A stretch of 31,720 nt of DNA from an uncultured Lactobacillus sp. (GCF_902491705.1 NZ_CABUIW010000021.1:1-31720), one strand, 5' to 3'; positions 16,268 through 25,250 are shown, counted from the first letter of the stretch. Notes: a model not told the origin generated them from the sequence alone. Numbers and translations: made by a program.

Positions 16268-17299
16268 CTATCTTTGTCCTCTTGGGTCAAAGGCATCACG
16301 TAAACCATCACCTAATAAGTTAAAGGCAATCATCAAGACACACAAAACAATTGCTGGGTACCACATTTGGTATGGCAAGAATTGGAAGTTCTTTTGACCT
16401 TCGTTTAAAAGCACACCAAGTGAAGTTTCTGGAGCGGAAATACCGATACCGATGAAACTCAAGAATGCTTCGAAGAAGATAGCAGTTGGGATAGTGTACA
16501 TTGTTTGAATGATAATGATACTTGAAAGGTTAGGAACTAAGTGCTTCCAAGCGATCTTCCAAGATGATTCACCAAGTGAACGCGCTGCTAAAACATATTC
16601 TTCGTTCTTCAAACTCAACGTCTCAGCTCTGACTTGCCGAGCCATTGTTGTCCAACTAGAAATGGCAATAGCCAAAATAATTGAAGTAATACCTGGTTTC
16701 AAAACAACCAGCATCAAAACAACGATAATCAAGTTAGGTACGGAGGAGATAATTTCGATAATCCGCTGCATCACGTTATCGACTCCCCCGCCTTTCCATC
16801 CGGACACTATTCCGTACGCGACCCCAATGGTTAAGTCAAAGAATGCGGCAACTAAGGCAACAATCAATGAAATCTTAGTACCATAAATAATTCTTTGACC
16901 AAGTGAACGACCTAAGTAGTCAGTACCTGCAATAAAGTACTTGTCTTTTGGCACATTGTTTTGGGCATATGCATCAACCCATTTGCCGTTTTGCTTAATC
17001 TTACCGTTTAAACCATTAATGGCACTCATGCCAGGAACTTTGGCAGGTAAGTTAGCGTATTGCGGATGTGATTTAACCAAAGTAGATTTATTGATGAATG
17101 GCGTTGAACCAAAGGAAACGACAATCATGACAATAACAATAATTGCTGAAATTACTGCTGCTTTTCTTTGCTTAAAACGAATCCAGACGTTTTGACCAAA
17201 TGATAATGATGGACCAGCAATATTTTCGTTATCTTGCGCCTCATCTTTTGGTAAAGGTTCAAAGGCATCTGCAGGAAGGTTTAATTTTTCTTCAGCCAT
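16268..17299 (-). CDS. oppC: Oligopeptide ABC transporter permease OppC
   Basis: 343 residues. Inner-membrane channel subunit that pairs with OppB. A long N-terminal cytoplasmic segment (1-45) precedes the first helix (AAVISAIIVIVMIVVSF). A large external loop (about 65-125) contains GTDYLGRSLGQRIIYGTKIS, typical of OppC, followed by the permease core with the EAA-type loop LAARSLGESSWKIAWKHLVPN, which contacts the ATPases. It starts 8 bases after the oppB stop, so translation is probably coupled. Confidence 0.95.
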   Translation of the reverse strand: MAEEKLNLPADAFEPLPKDEAQDNENIAGPSLSFGQNVWIRFKQRKAAVISAIIVIVMIVVSFGSTPFINKSTLVKSHPQYANLPAKVPGMSAINGLNGKIKQNGKWVDAYAQNNVPKDKYFIAGTDYLGRSLGQRIIYGTKISLIVALVAAFFDLTIGVAYGIVSGWKGGGVDNVMQRIIEIISSVPNLIIVVLMLVVLKPGITSIILAIAISSWTTMARQVRAETLSLKNEEYVLAARSLGESSWKIAWKHLVPNLSSIIIIQTMYTIPTAIFFEAFLSFIGIGISAPETSLGVLLNEGQKNFQFLPYQMWYPAIVLCVLMIAFNLLGDGLRDAFDPRGQR

Positions 17300-17307
17300 A
17301 TTGTCTT

Positions 17308-18237
17308 CTAAGCCTCGCTTTCATCTAATCTAATTCTTGGATCAATCAATCCGTAAATGATATCAGTTATCAACAGAATGATTACAAGTCCGATACAGTA
17401 AACCATCGTGATACCCATGATTGTTGGGTAGTCGTTAGTTAAAATTGACTTAACGAATTGTTCACCGATGCCTGGGATGTTAAAGATATTTTCAATAACC
17501 ATTGAACCAGTCATCAAAGCTACTGCATAAGGACCAATTAAAGTAACAAGTGGAATCATTGAGTTACGCATTGCGTGTTTTCTAATAACTTCCATTCGGC
17601 TCAAACCTTTAGCCTTACCTAACTCAATGTAGTCACTACTTAGCGTATCAACCATGCTGGTTCTAATAAACCGGGCGGTTTCGGCGAACGGTCCGACCGC
17701 CAAAGCAATTGTTGGCATGATTGTTTGAGAGAACTGTCCCCAACCGGCAAGTGGGAAAAGTCCCAGCTTTAAACCGATGTAGTATTGAAGCAGTACCGCT
17801 AAAACGAAGTTAGGTACTGATTTACCAATGATGGAAATTACAGTTGCAGTTGAGTCAACCCAAGTACCTTGATTTACGGCAGCGATAGCACCAACAATGA
17901 CGCCAAGCACAACACCAAGAATCAAAGCTTGAAGACCAAGTTGCATTGAAGCTCCTAAACGTGAGCCAATCAATGTTGCAACAGGTTGATTACTGTATTG
18001 GAATGATGTTCCGAAATCTCCGTGAACCATTCCACCAATATAAATCAAATATTGTTGCCAAACTGGTTTATTCAAACCATATTGTTCATCCATAATGTGT
18101 CGCTGCGTTAGCGTCATCTTCGCTTCGTTAGCATAAGGTGAACCAGGCATAAGCTTCATTAAGAAGAAGGTTACCGTGGCTACGATAAACAAAGTGAGGA
18201 TCATGTAAAAAATACGTTTCAATAGGTATCTAGCCAT
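17308..18237 (-). CDS. oppB: Oligopeptide ABC transporter permease OppB
   Basis: 309 residues. Channel subunit partner of OppC. The N-terminal signature MARYLLKRIFYMILTLFIVATVTFFLM is typical of OppB/DppB. The EAA loop is IELGKAKGLSRMEVIRKHAMRNSMIP. The family stretch SMVIENIFNIPGIGEQFV lies near 250-267. First gene of oppBCDF, preceded by AATGAGGGAGCAATTAATATG and by its own promoter. The substrate-binding subunits are encoded upstream beyond guaB. Confidence 0.96.
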   Translation of the reverse strand: MARYLLKRIFYMILTLFIVATVTFFLMKLMPGSPYANEAKMTLTQRHIMDEQYGLNKPVWQQYLIYIGGMVHGDFGTSFQYSNQPVATLIGSRLGASMQLGLQALILGVVLGVIVGAIAAVNQGTWVDSTATVISIIGKSVPNFVLAVLLQYYIGLKLGLFPLAGWGQFSQTIMPTIALAVGPFAETARFIRTSMVDTLSSDYIELGKAKGLSRMEVIRKHAMRNSMIPLVTLIGPYAVALMTGSMVIENIFNIPGIGEQFVKSILTNDYPTIMGITMVYCIGLVIILLITDIIYGLIDPRIRLDESEA

Positions 18238-18293
18238 ATTAATTGCTCCCTCATTTTCCTTTTTGTTTTTACTTAATTTTTAATGTTGTTTTA

Positions 18294-18299
18294 ATTATA
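18294..18299 (-). promoter_or_regulatory. Extended -10 promoter of oppBCDF
   Basis: Minus strand TGGTATAAT: a consensus -10 with TG one base upstream, about 55 bases before the oppB start. No convincing -35 is seen, which is common for extended -10 promoters. It supports independent expression of oppBCDF from the oppA genes. Confidence 0.55.
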
Positions 18300-18343
18300 C
18301 CAAATGATTTTTAAAATACCAGTGAAAAGTAAATAAAAATTAA

Positions 18344-18381
18344 AAAAATAAGAGAGAAAACTAAATTTCTCTCTTATTTTT
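18344..18381. terminator. guaB terminator
   Basis: A perfect 16-bp stem AAAAATAAGAGAGAAA (18344-18359) / TTTCTCTCTTATTTTT (18366-18381) between guaB and oppB. It separates guaB from oppBCDF as transcription units. Confidence 0.88.
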
Positions 18382-18406
18382 CACTTTTTAAATATTTAAA
18401 TTATTT

Positions 18407-19549
18407 TTACTTGTAATTTGGAGCTTCTTTAGTCATTTGTACATCGTGTGGGTGTGATTCACGAAGACCTGCATTAGTAATTTGTACAAATTGTGCCTTA
18501 TCAATTAATTGTTGAATGTTAGCTGCACCGCAGTAACCCATACCTGAACGAAGACCACCATCGATTTGGAAGACAACATCAGAAACGTCGCCCTTGTATT
18601 CAACACGAGCTTCGATACCTTCTGGAACAAGCTTGTTAGCTTCGTTAACGCCGCCTTGGAAGTAACGGTCACTTGAACCGTGTGCTTGAGCCATAGCACC
18701 AACAGAACCCATACCACGGTAACGCTTGTATTTTCTGCCGTTATCTTCAAAGATTTCACCAGGTGCTTCAGTAGTACCAGATAACATACTACCAAGCATT
18801 ACTGCATTACCACCAGCAGCTAAAGCCTTAACTACATCACCTGAATACTTGATACCACCATCGGCAATAATTGGCTTACCGTATTCACGAGCAGCAGTTG
18901 CAGAATCATAAATAGCAGTAATTTGTGGTACACCAACACCAGCAACGATTCTAGTAGTACAAATTGAACCAGGTCCAATACCTACTTTAACTACGTCAAC
19001 GCCGGCATCAAACAATGCACGAGTTGCATCCCCAGTTGCCACATTACCGGCAATTAAAGTTTGCTTTGGAAAATGTTCACGGATTTCCTTAATCTTGCGA
19101 AGTACACCTGCTGAGTGACCGTGTGCAGTATCGATTACGATTGCATCAGCACCAGCTTCAAGAAGTGCTTCTGCTCTTTCAAAAGTATCGCTAGTTACAC
19201 CAACTGCTGCAGCAACCAACAATCTATTTTGATCATCAACGGCAGCCTTAGTTGCACCACTTGGTACAACTACGCTCTTTACGTTAGCAACTTCTCCTGC
19301 TTGAGCTTGAATTGACATGTTCTTGTGAACAACACCCAAACCACCTTGGAGAGCCATCGCAATTGCCATTGCTCCTTCAGTAACAGTATCCATACCTGCA
19401 CTGATTAATGGAATATTCAATTTAATATTATCAGCCAGTTTAGTACTCAAATCTACTTCGTTTGGCAAAACATGGCTTTCTGCTGGAATCAATAAAACAT
19501 CATCAAAAGTTAAACCTTTTTTGGCAAATTTTGTATCCCAATTAGACAT
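18407..19549 (-). CDS. guaB: IMP dehydrogenase lacking the CBS (Bateman) domain
   Basis: 380 residues from the ATG at 19549, which sits behind AAAGGAGAGC. A TTG start at 19573 would place that Shine-Dalgarno inside the gene and is rejected. GuaB oxidises IMP to XMP with NAD+, the committed step to GMP. The catalytic loop GIGPGSICTT holds the active-site Cys. GMGSVGAM and the flap pair Arg-Tyr in SSDRYFQGG are present. Between the early barrel strand (GLGVVHKNMS) and RLLVAAAVG there are only about 36 residues where most IMPDHs insert a roughly 120-residue CBS pair, so nucleotide control through CBS domains is absent. It sits between oppA1 and oppB but has terminators on both sides. Confidence 0.94.
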   Translation of the reverse strand: MSNWDTKFAKKGLTFDDVLLIPAESHVLPNEVDLSTKLADNIKLNIPLISAGMDTVTEGAMAIAMALQGGLGVVHKNMSIQAQAGEVANVKSVVVPSGATKAAVDDQNRLLVAAAVGVTSDTFERAEALLEAGADAIVIDTAHGHSAGVLRKIKEIREHFPKQTLIAGNVATGDATRALFDAGVDVVKVGIGPGSICTTRIVAGVGVPQITAIYDSATAAREYGKPIIADGGIKYSGDVVKALAAGGNAVMLGSMLSGTTEAPGEIFEDNGRKYKRYRGMGSVGAMAQAHGSSDRYFQGGVNEANKLVPEGIEARVEYKGDVSDVVFQIDGGLRSGMGYCGAANIQQLIDKAQFVQITNAGLRESHPHDVQMTKEAPNYK

Positions 19550-19631
19550 CTGAGCTCTCCTTTTCTCATTCAAAAAAATTTATTAGCTATACTTTACTAG
19601 CTGAAACAGCATTTTTCAAGGAGAAAAATGA

Positions 19632-19663
19632 AAAAGCAGACTGAATTTTTTCAGCCTGCTTTT
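19632..19663 (-). terminator. oppA1 terminator
   Basis: AAAAGCAGACTGAA (19632-19645) / TTCAGCCTGCTTTT (19650-19663), one mismatch, followed on minus by TTTTTCATTTTTC. It ends the oppA transcript before guaB. Confidence 0.82.
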
Positions 19664-19709
19664 AACTTAAGAGAGGAGTATTTTTTGTTATGGTTATTAG
19701 TTATTAAAA

Positions 19710-21341
19710 TTAGTTTTCAACGTATGCTTCTTTGAAGTTGTAAGGAGCACCCGCACCGTTGTAGACAACGTTCTTAACGCTTGGACGAACCATCCATGCT
19801 TCTTCTGGGTGGTACAAAGGAGTAACACCTTGCTTATCGATGATTCTTTGTTCAGCCTTAACCAAGTCGTTCCAACGAGTAGTTTCACTAGGAGTTACCT
19901 TAGATTCTGCGATAAGTTTGTCGTAAGTAGAATCTGTGTAGTGTTCCCAGTTTTGTGAGTTCTTTGAAGTGTTCAAGTCTAAGAATGAAATTGGATCTGA
20001 GAAGTCTGCGGTCCAGCCCATCAAGAAGACGTCGTAGTTGCCATTTCCTGCGTGATCTAGAGCAGTTTTCTTAGGGATACTTTGAACTCTGACGTTAACG
20101 CCCTTCAAAGCTGATTCAATTGAACTTTGCAAGAATTCGCCGCCCTTCTTTGAAGCGTCATCGTCGTAAGTTAAAACAGAGAAGCTTACGCTAGACTTGC
20201 CAAGTTCTTTTTGAGCTTTCTTCCAGTATGCTTGAGCTTGCTTCTTGTTGTAAGTGTTAAATTGCTTAGTAGCAGTACCTCTGACAAGGTCAGTGTAGTC
20301 TTGGCCTTTAACCTTAGTCATGTTTTCAGGAGAAAGCGTGTCGGCAGGTTCTGCGGCCCCACCAACTGAGCTAGCCAATTCTTTTCTATCGATTGATAAA
20401 GAAAGGGCCTTTCTAAAGTTTTCGTTGTTAAATGGTGCCTTCTTTTGATTCATTTCTAGGTAAATAGTTGAAGAAGTCTTCCTTAAGGTGTAGCCTTTTT
20501 GGTTCTTCAACTCTTTAGAAGCTTGAGGTCCAAGCAAGGCTGCATCAAGCTTGCCTGATTGGTAAAGGTTGTAGTCTGTAGATGGCGTCTTTTGAACACT
20601 GTAGTTAATCGTATCAAGCTTAACGTTCTTCTTGTCCCAGTAGTTCTTGTTCTTAACAAGTTTCCAAGAAAGGTTTGAACCAGTCCAGCCCTTTTGTACG
20701 AATGGACCATTGTAGACAGTAGTCTTAGATGAAGTACCGTAGCTCTTGCCGTATTGTTCTACTGCATTTTGGTTTTGTGGGAAGAATAGTGGGAATCCCA
20801 TCAAAAGCTTGAAGTATGGAATACGCTTGTCCAAAGTTACAGTAACCTTGTATTTGCCATCAGCCTTGATACCCAAAGTATTTGGCTTCTTTTTACCAGC
20901 TACGATATCATCTGCGTTTTTAATACCAGAGAACAGGTATGAATATTGTGAACCAGTACTTGGAGTAACAGTTCTACGCCAAGAATATACGAAGTCTTTT
21001 GCAGTAACGGGATCACCGTTTGACCACTTATCATCTTTACGTAAAGTGAATGTCCAGGTCTTACCATCTTTACTTGTAGTAGTCTTAGTGGCTAAGGCTG
21101 GTTCAACTTTTGAATTCTTGCCCAGGCGATAGAAACCTTCCATTGTGTTGTTCAATTGGGTAAAACTAGTCGCATCAGTAACTTTAGATACGTCCATACC
21201 TTCAATTTCTGTTTTATCCATCCAGTTTAAAGTCTTTTTGCTGCCGCCAGCTGATGAATTGCTATTGTTGCCACAGGCTGCAAGTGCAGCTCCGGCTAAA
21301 GTCACAACACCGGCCGCCATTATTTTTTTCAATCTTCGCAT
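19710..21341 (-). CDS. oppA1: Oligopeptide-binding lipoprotein OppA (paralogue 1)
   Basis: 543 residues. Extracellular lipid-anchored peptide receptor for OppBCDF (SBP family 5). The signal peptide MRRLKKIMAAGVVTLAG ends in the lipobox LAAC with Cys23, followed by a Ser/Asn-rich linker. The SBP_bac_5 signature region is DFVYSWRRTVTPSTGSQYSYLF. It starts 75 bases after oppA2 behind GGAGGAATTATT. It shares long identical stretches with oppA2 (RIPYFKLLMGFPLFFPQNQ, FVQKGWTGSNLSWKLVKNK), which points to tandem duplication with gene conversion. The gene number is mine. Confidence 0.95.
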   Translation of the reverse strand: MRRLKKIMAAGVVTLAGAALAACGNNSNSSAGGSKKTLNWMDKTEIEGMDVSKVTDATSFTQLNNTMEGFYRLGKNSKVEPALATKTTTSKDGKTWTFTLRKDDKWSNGDPVTAKDFVYSWRRTVTPSTGSQYSYLFSGIKNADDIVAGKKKPNTLGIKADGKYKVTVTLDKRIPYFKLLMGFPLFFPQNQNAVEQYGKSYGTSSKTTVYNGPFVQKGWTGSNLSWKLVKNKNYWDKKNVKLDTINYSVQKTPSTDYNLYQSGKLDAALLGPQASKELKNQKGYTLRKTSSTIYLEMNQKKAPFNNENFRKALSLSIDRKELASSVGGAAEPADTLSPENMTKVKGQDYTDLVRGTATKQFNTYNKKQAQAYWKKAQKELGKSSVSFSVLTYDDDASKKGGEFLQSSIESALKGVNVRVQSIPKKTALDHAGNGNYDVFLMGWTADFSDPISFLDLNTSKNSQNWEHYTDSTYDKLIAESKVTPSETTRWNDLVKAEQRIIDKQGVTPLYHPEEAWMVRPSVKNVVYNGAGAPYNFKEAYVEN

Positions 21342-21361
21342 AATAATTCCTCCAAAGATGC

Positions 21362-21396
21362 AAAAAAAGAGTAACTATATTAGCTACTCTTTTTTT
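21362..21396 (-). terminator. Hairpin between oppA2 and oppA1 (attenuator or terminator)
   Basis: AAAAAAAGAGTA (21362-21373) / TACTCTTTTTTT (21385-21396) with an 11-base loop; the minus-strand arm ends in T7. I see no good promoter in the 20 bases before oppA1, so it probably acts as a partial terminator giving more oppA2 than oppA1. Confidence 0.75.
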
Positions 21397-21416
21397 CTTG
21401 TTAATGTGCTATGAAA

Positions 21417-23045
21417 CTAGTTGCCTGATACGTAAGCGCTCTTGAAGTTGTAGTTCAAACCAGCACCGTTGTAGACGATACCCTTGATGTCTGGACGTAC
21501 AAGCCATGCTTCAGTCTTGTAGTAAAGAGGTGCGATACCTTCTTCGTTAAGCAAGATCTTTTCAGCCTTTTCAAGATCGTTCCAACGCTTAGTAGTGCTT
21601 GCAGTAGTCTTAGAATCTTCAATCAACTTGTCGTATTGAGCGTTGCTCCACTTACCGTTGTTGTTAGCGTTCTTGCTAGTGAACAAGTCAACGTATGAGA
21701 TTGGGTCTGCGAAGTCTGCTGACCAACCTGATACTACTAAGTCGAAGTTACCATTAGTTGAACGGTTCAAACGAGTCTTAAATGGTACGTTTGCAACAGA
21801 TACCTTCATGCCCTTCAAGTTTTCTTCTAATTGACTTTGAAGAGTTTCAGTAGTCTTTTGGCCTTGGTCAGTATCGTCTGAAAGGATTGAGAATGAAACA
21901 TTCTTTACGCCCAATTCCTTCAAAGCCTTCTTGTAAAGCTTCTTAGCTTCAGTTGGGTTGTATGAAGCACTTTCCTTATCGCCAACTACTGTTGACCAAT
22001 CCTTACCATCGCGAGTTACAACACCCTTTGAAGTTAAACTGTCAGCTGGAGTGTTAGCACCACCTAAAGCGTTAGACAAAGCCTTTCTGTTGATTGACAT
22101 TGAGATAGCTTTACGTAAGTTTTCGTTTTGGAACTTCTTTTGCTTTTGGTTAAATTGGATGTAGAACGTTGAAGCTGTGTCACGCAATGTGTAGCCTGCA
22201 TTGTGTTTCAAGTTCTTAGTTTGTTGTGCATCCAATACAGTTGCATCAAGCTTGTTTGATTGGTACAAGTTGTATGCAGTTGAAGGAGTCTTTTGAACAC
22301 TGTAGTTAATAGTGTCAAGCTTGACGTTCTTCTTGTCCCAGTAGTTCTTGTTCTTAACTAACTTCCATGAAAGGTTTGAACCAGTCCAGCCCTTTTGTAC
22401 GAATGGACCGTTGAAAGCAGTGGTCTTGGATGAAGTACCATATTTAGAACCATTTGCTTCAACAACCTTTTGGTTTTGTGGGAAGAATAGTGGGAATCCC
22501 ATCAAAAGCTTAAAGTATGGAATACGCTTGTCCAAGGTAACAACTAACTTGTTATCACCGACAGCCTTAATACCTAAGCTGTTAACTGGAGCTTTACCAG
22601 CTGAAATTTGGGTTGCATTATGAATTCCTTCAAATAAGTAGGCATATTGTGAAGCGGTTTTAGGGTTAACAGTTCTACGCCAAGAATATACGAAGTCCTT
22701 AGCAGTTAACTTATCGCCGTTTGACCATTTTGAAGGACGTAAAGTAAATGTCCAGGTCTTACCATCTTTAGAAACCTTAGTACTAGTTGCCAAAGCATTT
22801 TCAACCTTGGAGTTCTTACCTAAACGGTAAAGACCTTCTTCAACATTACCTAATTGGTTAAAACTAGTAACGTCGGTAGCCTTAGAAATATCCATGGTTG
22901 GAATTTCAGCTGAATCCATCCAGTTAATGCTCTTCTTAGAGCTGCCAGATGAACTGCTGCTTGATGAATTGCTACCACACGCTGCTAGAGTGGCGCCAGC
23001 GATAAGCACTGTTGCACCTGCAGCAAATAATTTTGTAAACTTCAT
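21417..23045 (-). CDS. oppA2: Oligopeptide-binding lipoprotein OppA (paralogue 2)
   Basis: 542 residues. Lipid-anchored peptide-binding subunit. The signal peptide MKFTKLFAAGATVLIAG ends at the lipobox LAAC (Cys23) and is followed by a long Ser-rich linker. The family block DFVYSWRRTVNPKTASQYAYLF and the C-terminal WLVRPDIKGIVYNGAG agree with OppA. First gene of the oppA pair, with Shine-Dalgarno GAGAGGGGC and a strong promoter at 23100-23128. A small inverted repeat TCTCAT-AA-ATGAGA overlaps the 5' side of the Shine-Dalgarno sequence and might reduce initiation. Confidence 0.95.
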   Translation of the reverse strand: MKFTKLFAAGATVLIAGATLAACGSNSSSSSSSGSSKKSINWMDSAEIPTMDISKATDVTSFNQLGNVEEGLYRLGKNSKVENALATSTKVSKDGKTWTFTLRPSKWSNGDKLTAKDFVYSWRRTVNPKTASQYAYLFEGIHNATQISAGKAPVNSLGIKAVGDNKLVVTLDKRIPYFKLLMGFPLFFPQNQKVVEANGSKYGTSSKTTAFNGPFVQKGWTGSNLSWKLVKNKNYWDKKNVKLDTINYSVQKTPSTAYNLYQSNKLDATVLDAQQTKNLKHNAGYTLRDTASTFYIQFNQKQKKFQNENLRKAISMSINRKALSNALGGANTPADSLTSKGVVTRDGKDWSTVVGDKESASYNPTEAKKLYKKALKELGVKNVSFSILSDDTDQGQKTTETLQSQLEENLKGMKVSVANVPFKTRLNRSTNGNFDLVVSGWSADFADPISYVDLFTSKNANNNGKWSNAQYDKLIEDSKTTASTTKRWNDLEKAEKILLNEEGIAPLYYKTEAWLVRPDIKGIVYNGAGLNYNFKSAYVSGN

Positions 23046-23099
23046 ATTATTGCCCCTCTCATTTATGAGAAATTTAATAAGTTTCTTAAGTTGTTTATA

Positions 23100-23128
23100 A
23101 GTATATATAAACTTTATTATTTTTGCAA
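23100..23128 (-). promoter_or_regulatory. oppA2 promoter
   Basis: Minus strand TTGCAA (23128-23123), exactly 17 bases, TATACT (23105-23100), 55 bases before the ATG. Confidence 0.75.
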
Positions 23129-23149
23129 GCTTTTTTTAATTTTATTTTT

Positions 23150-23196
23150 AATAAAGAAAATAAAAAATAAGCTTTAGCTTACTGCGCCAAAGCTTA
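23150..23196 (-). terminator. Terminator of the pepC-HD operon
   Basis: Minus strand TAAGCTTTGGC (23196-23186) / GCTAAAGCTTA (23178-23168) with one G-U pair, followed by TTTTTTATTTTC. Confidence 0.8.
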
Positions 23197-23213
23197 CAAA
23201 ATATTAAATTATT

Positions 23214-23867
23214 TTAGACATTCCACTCATTCATGAACTCTTCTATGAAATTCTTCATATAATCGGTGCGCCGAATAGCCTCTTTTTTAGCGGCAGAAGT
23301 GTTCATTAAATCAGTTAAATGAAAAAGTTTCTCATAAAAGTGGTTAATCGTAGTTTCGACATGACCACGATATTGATCATGACTAACTAGCTTCACAGGC
23401 TTAATCTCAGGATCATAGATCTTGTTGCCGTGCTTGCCGCCATAAGTAAAAGCGCGGGCGATGCCAATAGCACCTAAACTTTCTAAGCGGTCTGCATCTT
23501 GAACGTATTTACCCGTCAGTGGCAAATTATAGTGATGCTCGATATTAGCTGAAAAAGACATGTGCTGGATAGTAAACAAAATATCCCACACTTCTAAATC
23601 ATTAAAACCAACTTGTGGCAATAATTTTTTAATCTCTTCAACCACCTTATCTGGATCATCACAGATCTTTTCATCAATTGTGTCGTGCAAATAACCACCA
23701 GTTTTAATAATTGCTACTACACGGCTATCGCTATGTGCATCAGGATGATCTTCCAGATACATTTTGCTAGCCAGATTAGCTACGCGTTGGCCATGGTAAA
23801 AGTCATGGCCGGTCTTTTCATCTTTTAAATGTTCTTTAGTAAATTGAATGACTTGATCGATATTCAT
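23214..23867 (-). CDS. HD-domain metal-dependent phosphohydrolase
   Basis: 217 residues from the ATG at 23867, whose A is the last base of the pepC stop (TAATG overlap, suggesting translational coupling). A TTG six codons upstream (23885) is a weaker start. HD motifs are in order: His in TGHDFYHGQRVA (~21), GGYLHDTIDE (HD pair) and the distal Asp in VQDADRLESLGAIGIARAF. This resembles the YedJ-like branch of HD phosphohydrolases, which act on nucleotides or phosphate esters; the substrate is unknown. Nothing ties it functionally to pepC beyond cotranscription. Confidence 0.88.
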   Translation of the reverse strand: MNIDQVIQFTKEHLKDEKTGHDFYHGQRVANLASKMYLEDHPDAHSDSRVVAIIKTGGYLHDTIDEKICDDPDKVVEEIKKLLPQVGFNDLEVWDILFTIQHMSFSANIEHHYNLPLTGKYVQDADRLESLGAIGIARAFTYGGKHGNKIYDPEIKPVKLVSHDQYRGHVETTINHFYEKLFHLTDLMNTSAAKKEAIRRTDYMKNFIEEFMNEWNV

Positions 23868-25180
23868 TATGCCATTGAATCCCAAGCTTCTACTGGGGTA
23901 GCTTCGCCTTCCCAGATCTTAACCAATTTTTCTGGTACGTATTGCTTTTTAACAACAACCTTAAAGAGGTATTCATTAAACCAGTCGTCGTCCATTACGA
24001 AGTAGCCCTTTTCACCGACTTTAGTGCCCCAAGAGTTTTCGATCTTCCATTGACGAGGCTTGCCGTCAACTACGTCTACTCCAACCATAGTCATAGCGTG
24101 AGTTGAACCAGAGGCACCAGTTTGGAGACGTTCCTTCTTGTTTAACTTAGTTTCAATATCAAAAATGGTATCGGTTTGGTAGAGGCCTTTTGACAAAATA
24201 CCCTTTTGACGGTCGCTTTCTTTACCTACATCACAACCAAACCAAATAGTTTCGCCGGCTTCAAGTTGCTTAATGGCAGCTTCTTTTAAGTTATCAATTT
24301 CAGTATTCAAAAATTGAACTGGAGTGCCGCCTTCCACATTGTCTTCAAATGGCAATGCGTAGAGTTTATCAAATTCATGATCTGGTGCGTTGAACAAAAC
24401 AATGTAGTCATCAAGATCATCAGTAAAGTAATTGTGGAAGAAATCAAGTGGAGTTAAGTCGCCGTCAAAATGATATTTGCCATCGTCGTCCTTAAATTCA
24501 AGGTCAAACTTTTGTACTGGTTCACCAAAGGCAATGACAGCCATGCGGTAGACTTCACTTAAAAATTCTTGACGCTTAGCTTCAATTTCATCAGTCTTGT
24601 TTTCTTGAGCAAGCTTACGCAAAACAAGGCCATCTTCACGCAACTTCATGTTTAATGCAGTGTTAAAAGCAGCGGTATTGTTAGCAGTAAAGCTTTCTTC
24701 TTGAGCATAAGTTGGTACTAAACCATATTTTCTAATCAAAGAAACAGCCATTGCCCATTGACCACCATCTGTGTCAGGTCCTTGCATGTAAGTGTGAACG
24801 GTACGATCATCAAGAGGACGGTCTGCAGTGTTTAAGATATTATCAAAGAAAATATTTGCGCGCTCTACTCTGTCCCAGAAGAAGAGATAGTTTTGTGAAA
24901 AGGTAAAGTTCTTAGCCTTGTATTGTTTTGCAAAGCCATGACGAAGAGTGTTCAATGCCGCAAACAACCAGCAACGACCTGATTGCTTTTGGTCAGTTAC
25001 ATTGTCAGTTGGAATTTCAATTGAAAAAGTGCGGTTTAATTTTCTAACGCCTTCGCTGTTAAAACTGGCCTTTTGTACGCCGTTATTAACAACTGCAAGT
25101 TCTGCTACGCGATTTTGTGGTTTTTCATCATATTCTTGTTGGAATTTGGCAATCTCTGCCATTGTAAGCTCGTGTTTCAT
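23867..25180 (-). CDS. pepC: C1B cysteine aminopeptidase, PepC family
   Basis: 437 residues. Cytoplasmic papain-fold peptidase of the bleomycin-hydrolase family that trims imported peptides. Cys70 in QKQSGRCWLFAALN, the His in STHAMTMVG and the Asn in IENSWG form the triad. The C-terminus EAWDSMA ends in Ala; in PepC-type enzymes the C-terminal arm lies in the active site and enforces aminopeptidase action. It is slightly shorter than the roughly 449-residue classical PepC, so PepG or a second PepC is possible. Start: ATG at 25180 behind GAAAGGAAA. It is followed by the HD gene. Confidence 0.88.
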   Translation of the reverse strand: MKHELTMAEIAKFQQEYDEKPQNRVAELAVVNNGVQKASFNSEGVRKLNRTFSIEIPTDNVTDQKQSGRCWLFAALNTLRHGFAKQYKAKNFTFSQNYLFFWDRVERANIFFDNILNTADRPLDDRTVHTYMQGPDTDGGQWAMAVSLIRKYGLVPTYAQEESFTANNTAAFNTALNMKLREDGLVLRKLAQENKTDEIEAKRQEFLSEVYRMAVIAFGEPVQKFDLEFKDDDGKYHFDGDLTPLDFFHNYFTDDLDDYIVLFNAPDHEFDKLYALPFEDNVEGGTPVQFLNTEIDNLKEAAIKQLEAGETIWFGCDVGKESDRQKGILSKGLYQTDTIFDIETKLNKKERLQTGASGSTHAMTMVGVDVVDGKPRQWKIENSWGTKVGEKGYFVMDDDWFNEYLFKVVVKKQYVPEKLVKIWEGEATPVEAWDSMA

Positions 25181-25250
25181 TGATTTTCCTTTCTCGTTTA
25201 AAAATCATTCACCAATTGTCATCATTTTAGCATTATTTTGCATAAAAAAA

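Noticed and set aside
2838..23060. The identical stretch TTGCCCCTCTCATT before both mgtA and oppA2
   Set aside because: It covers a purine-rich Shine-Dalgarno sequence in both cases; 14 bases of match around a ribosome site is weak evidence of shared regulation.
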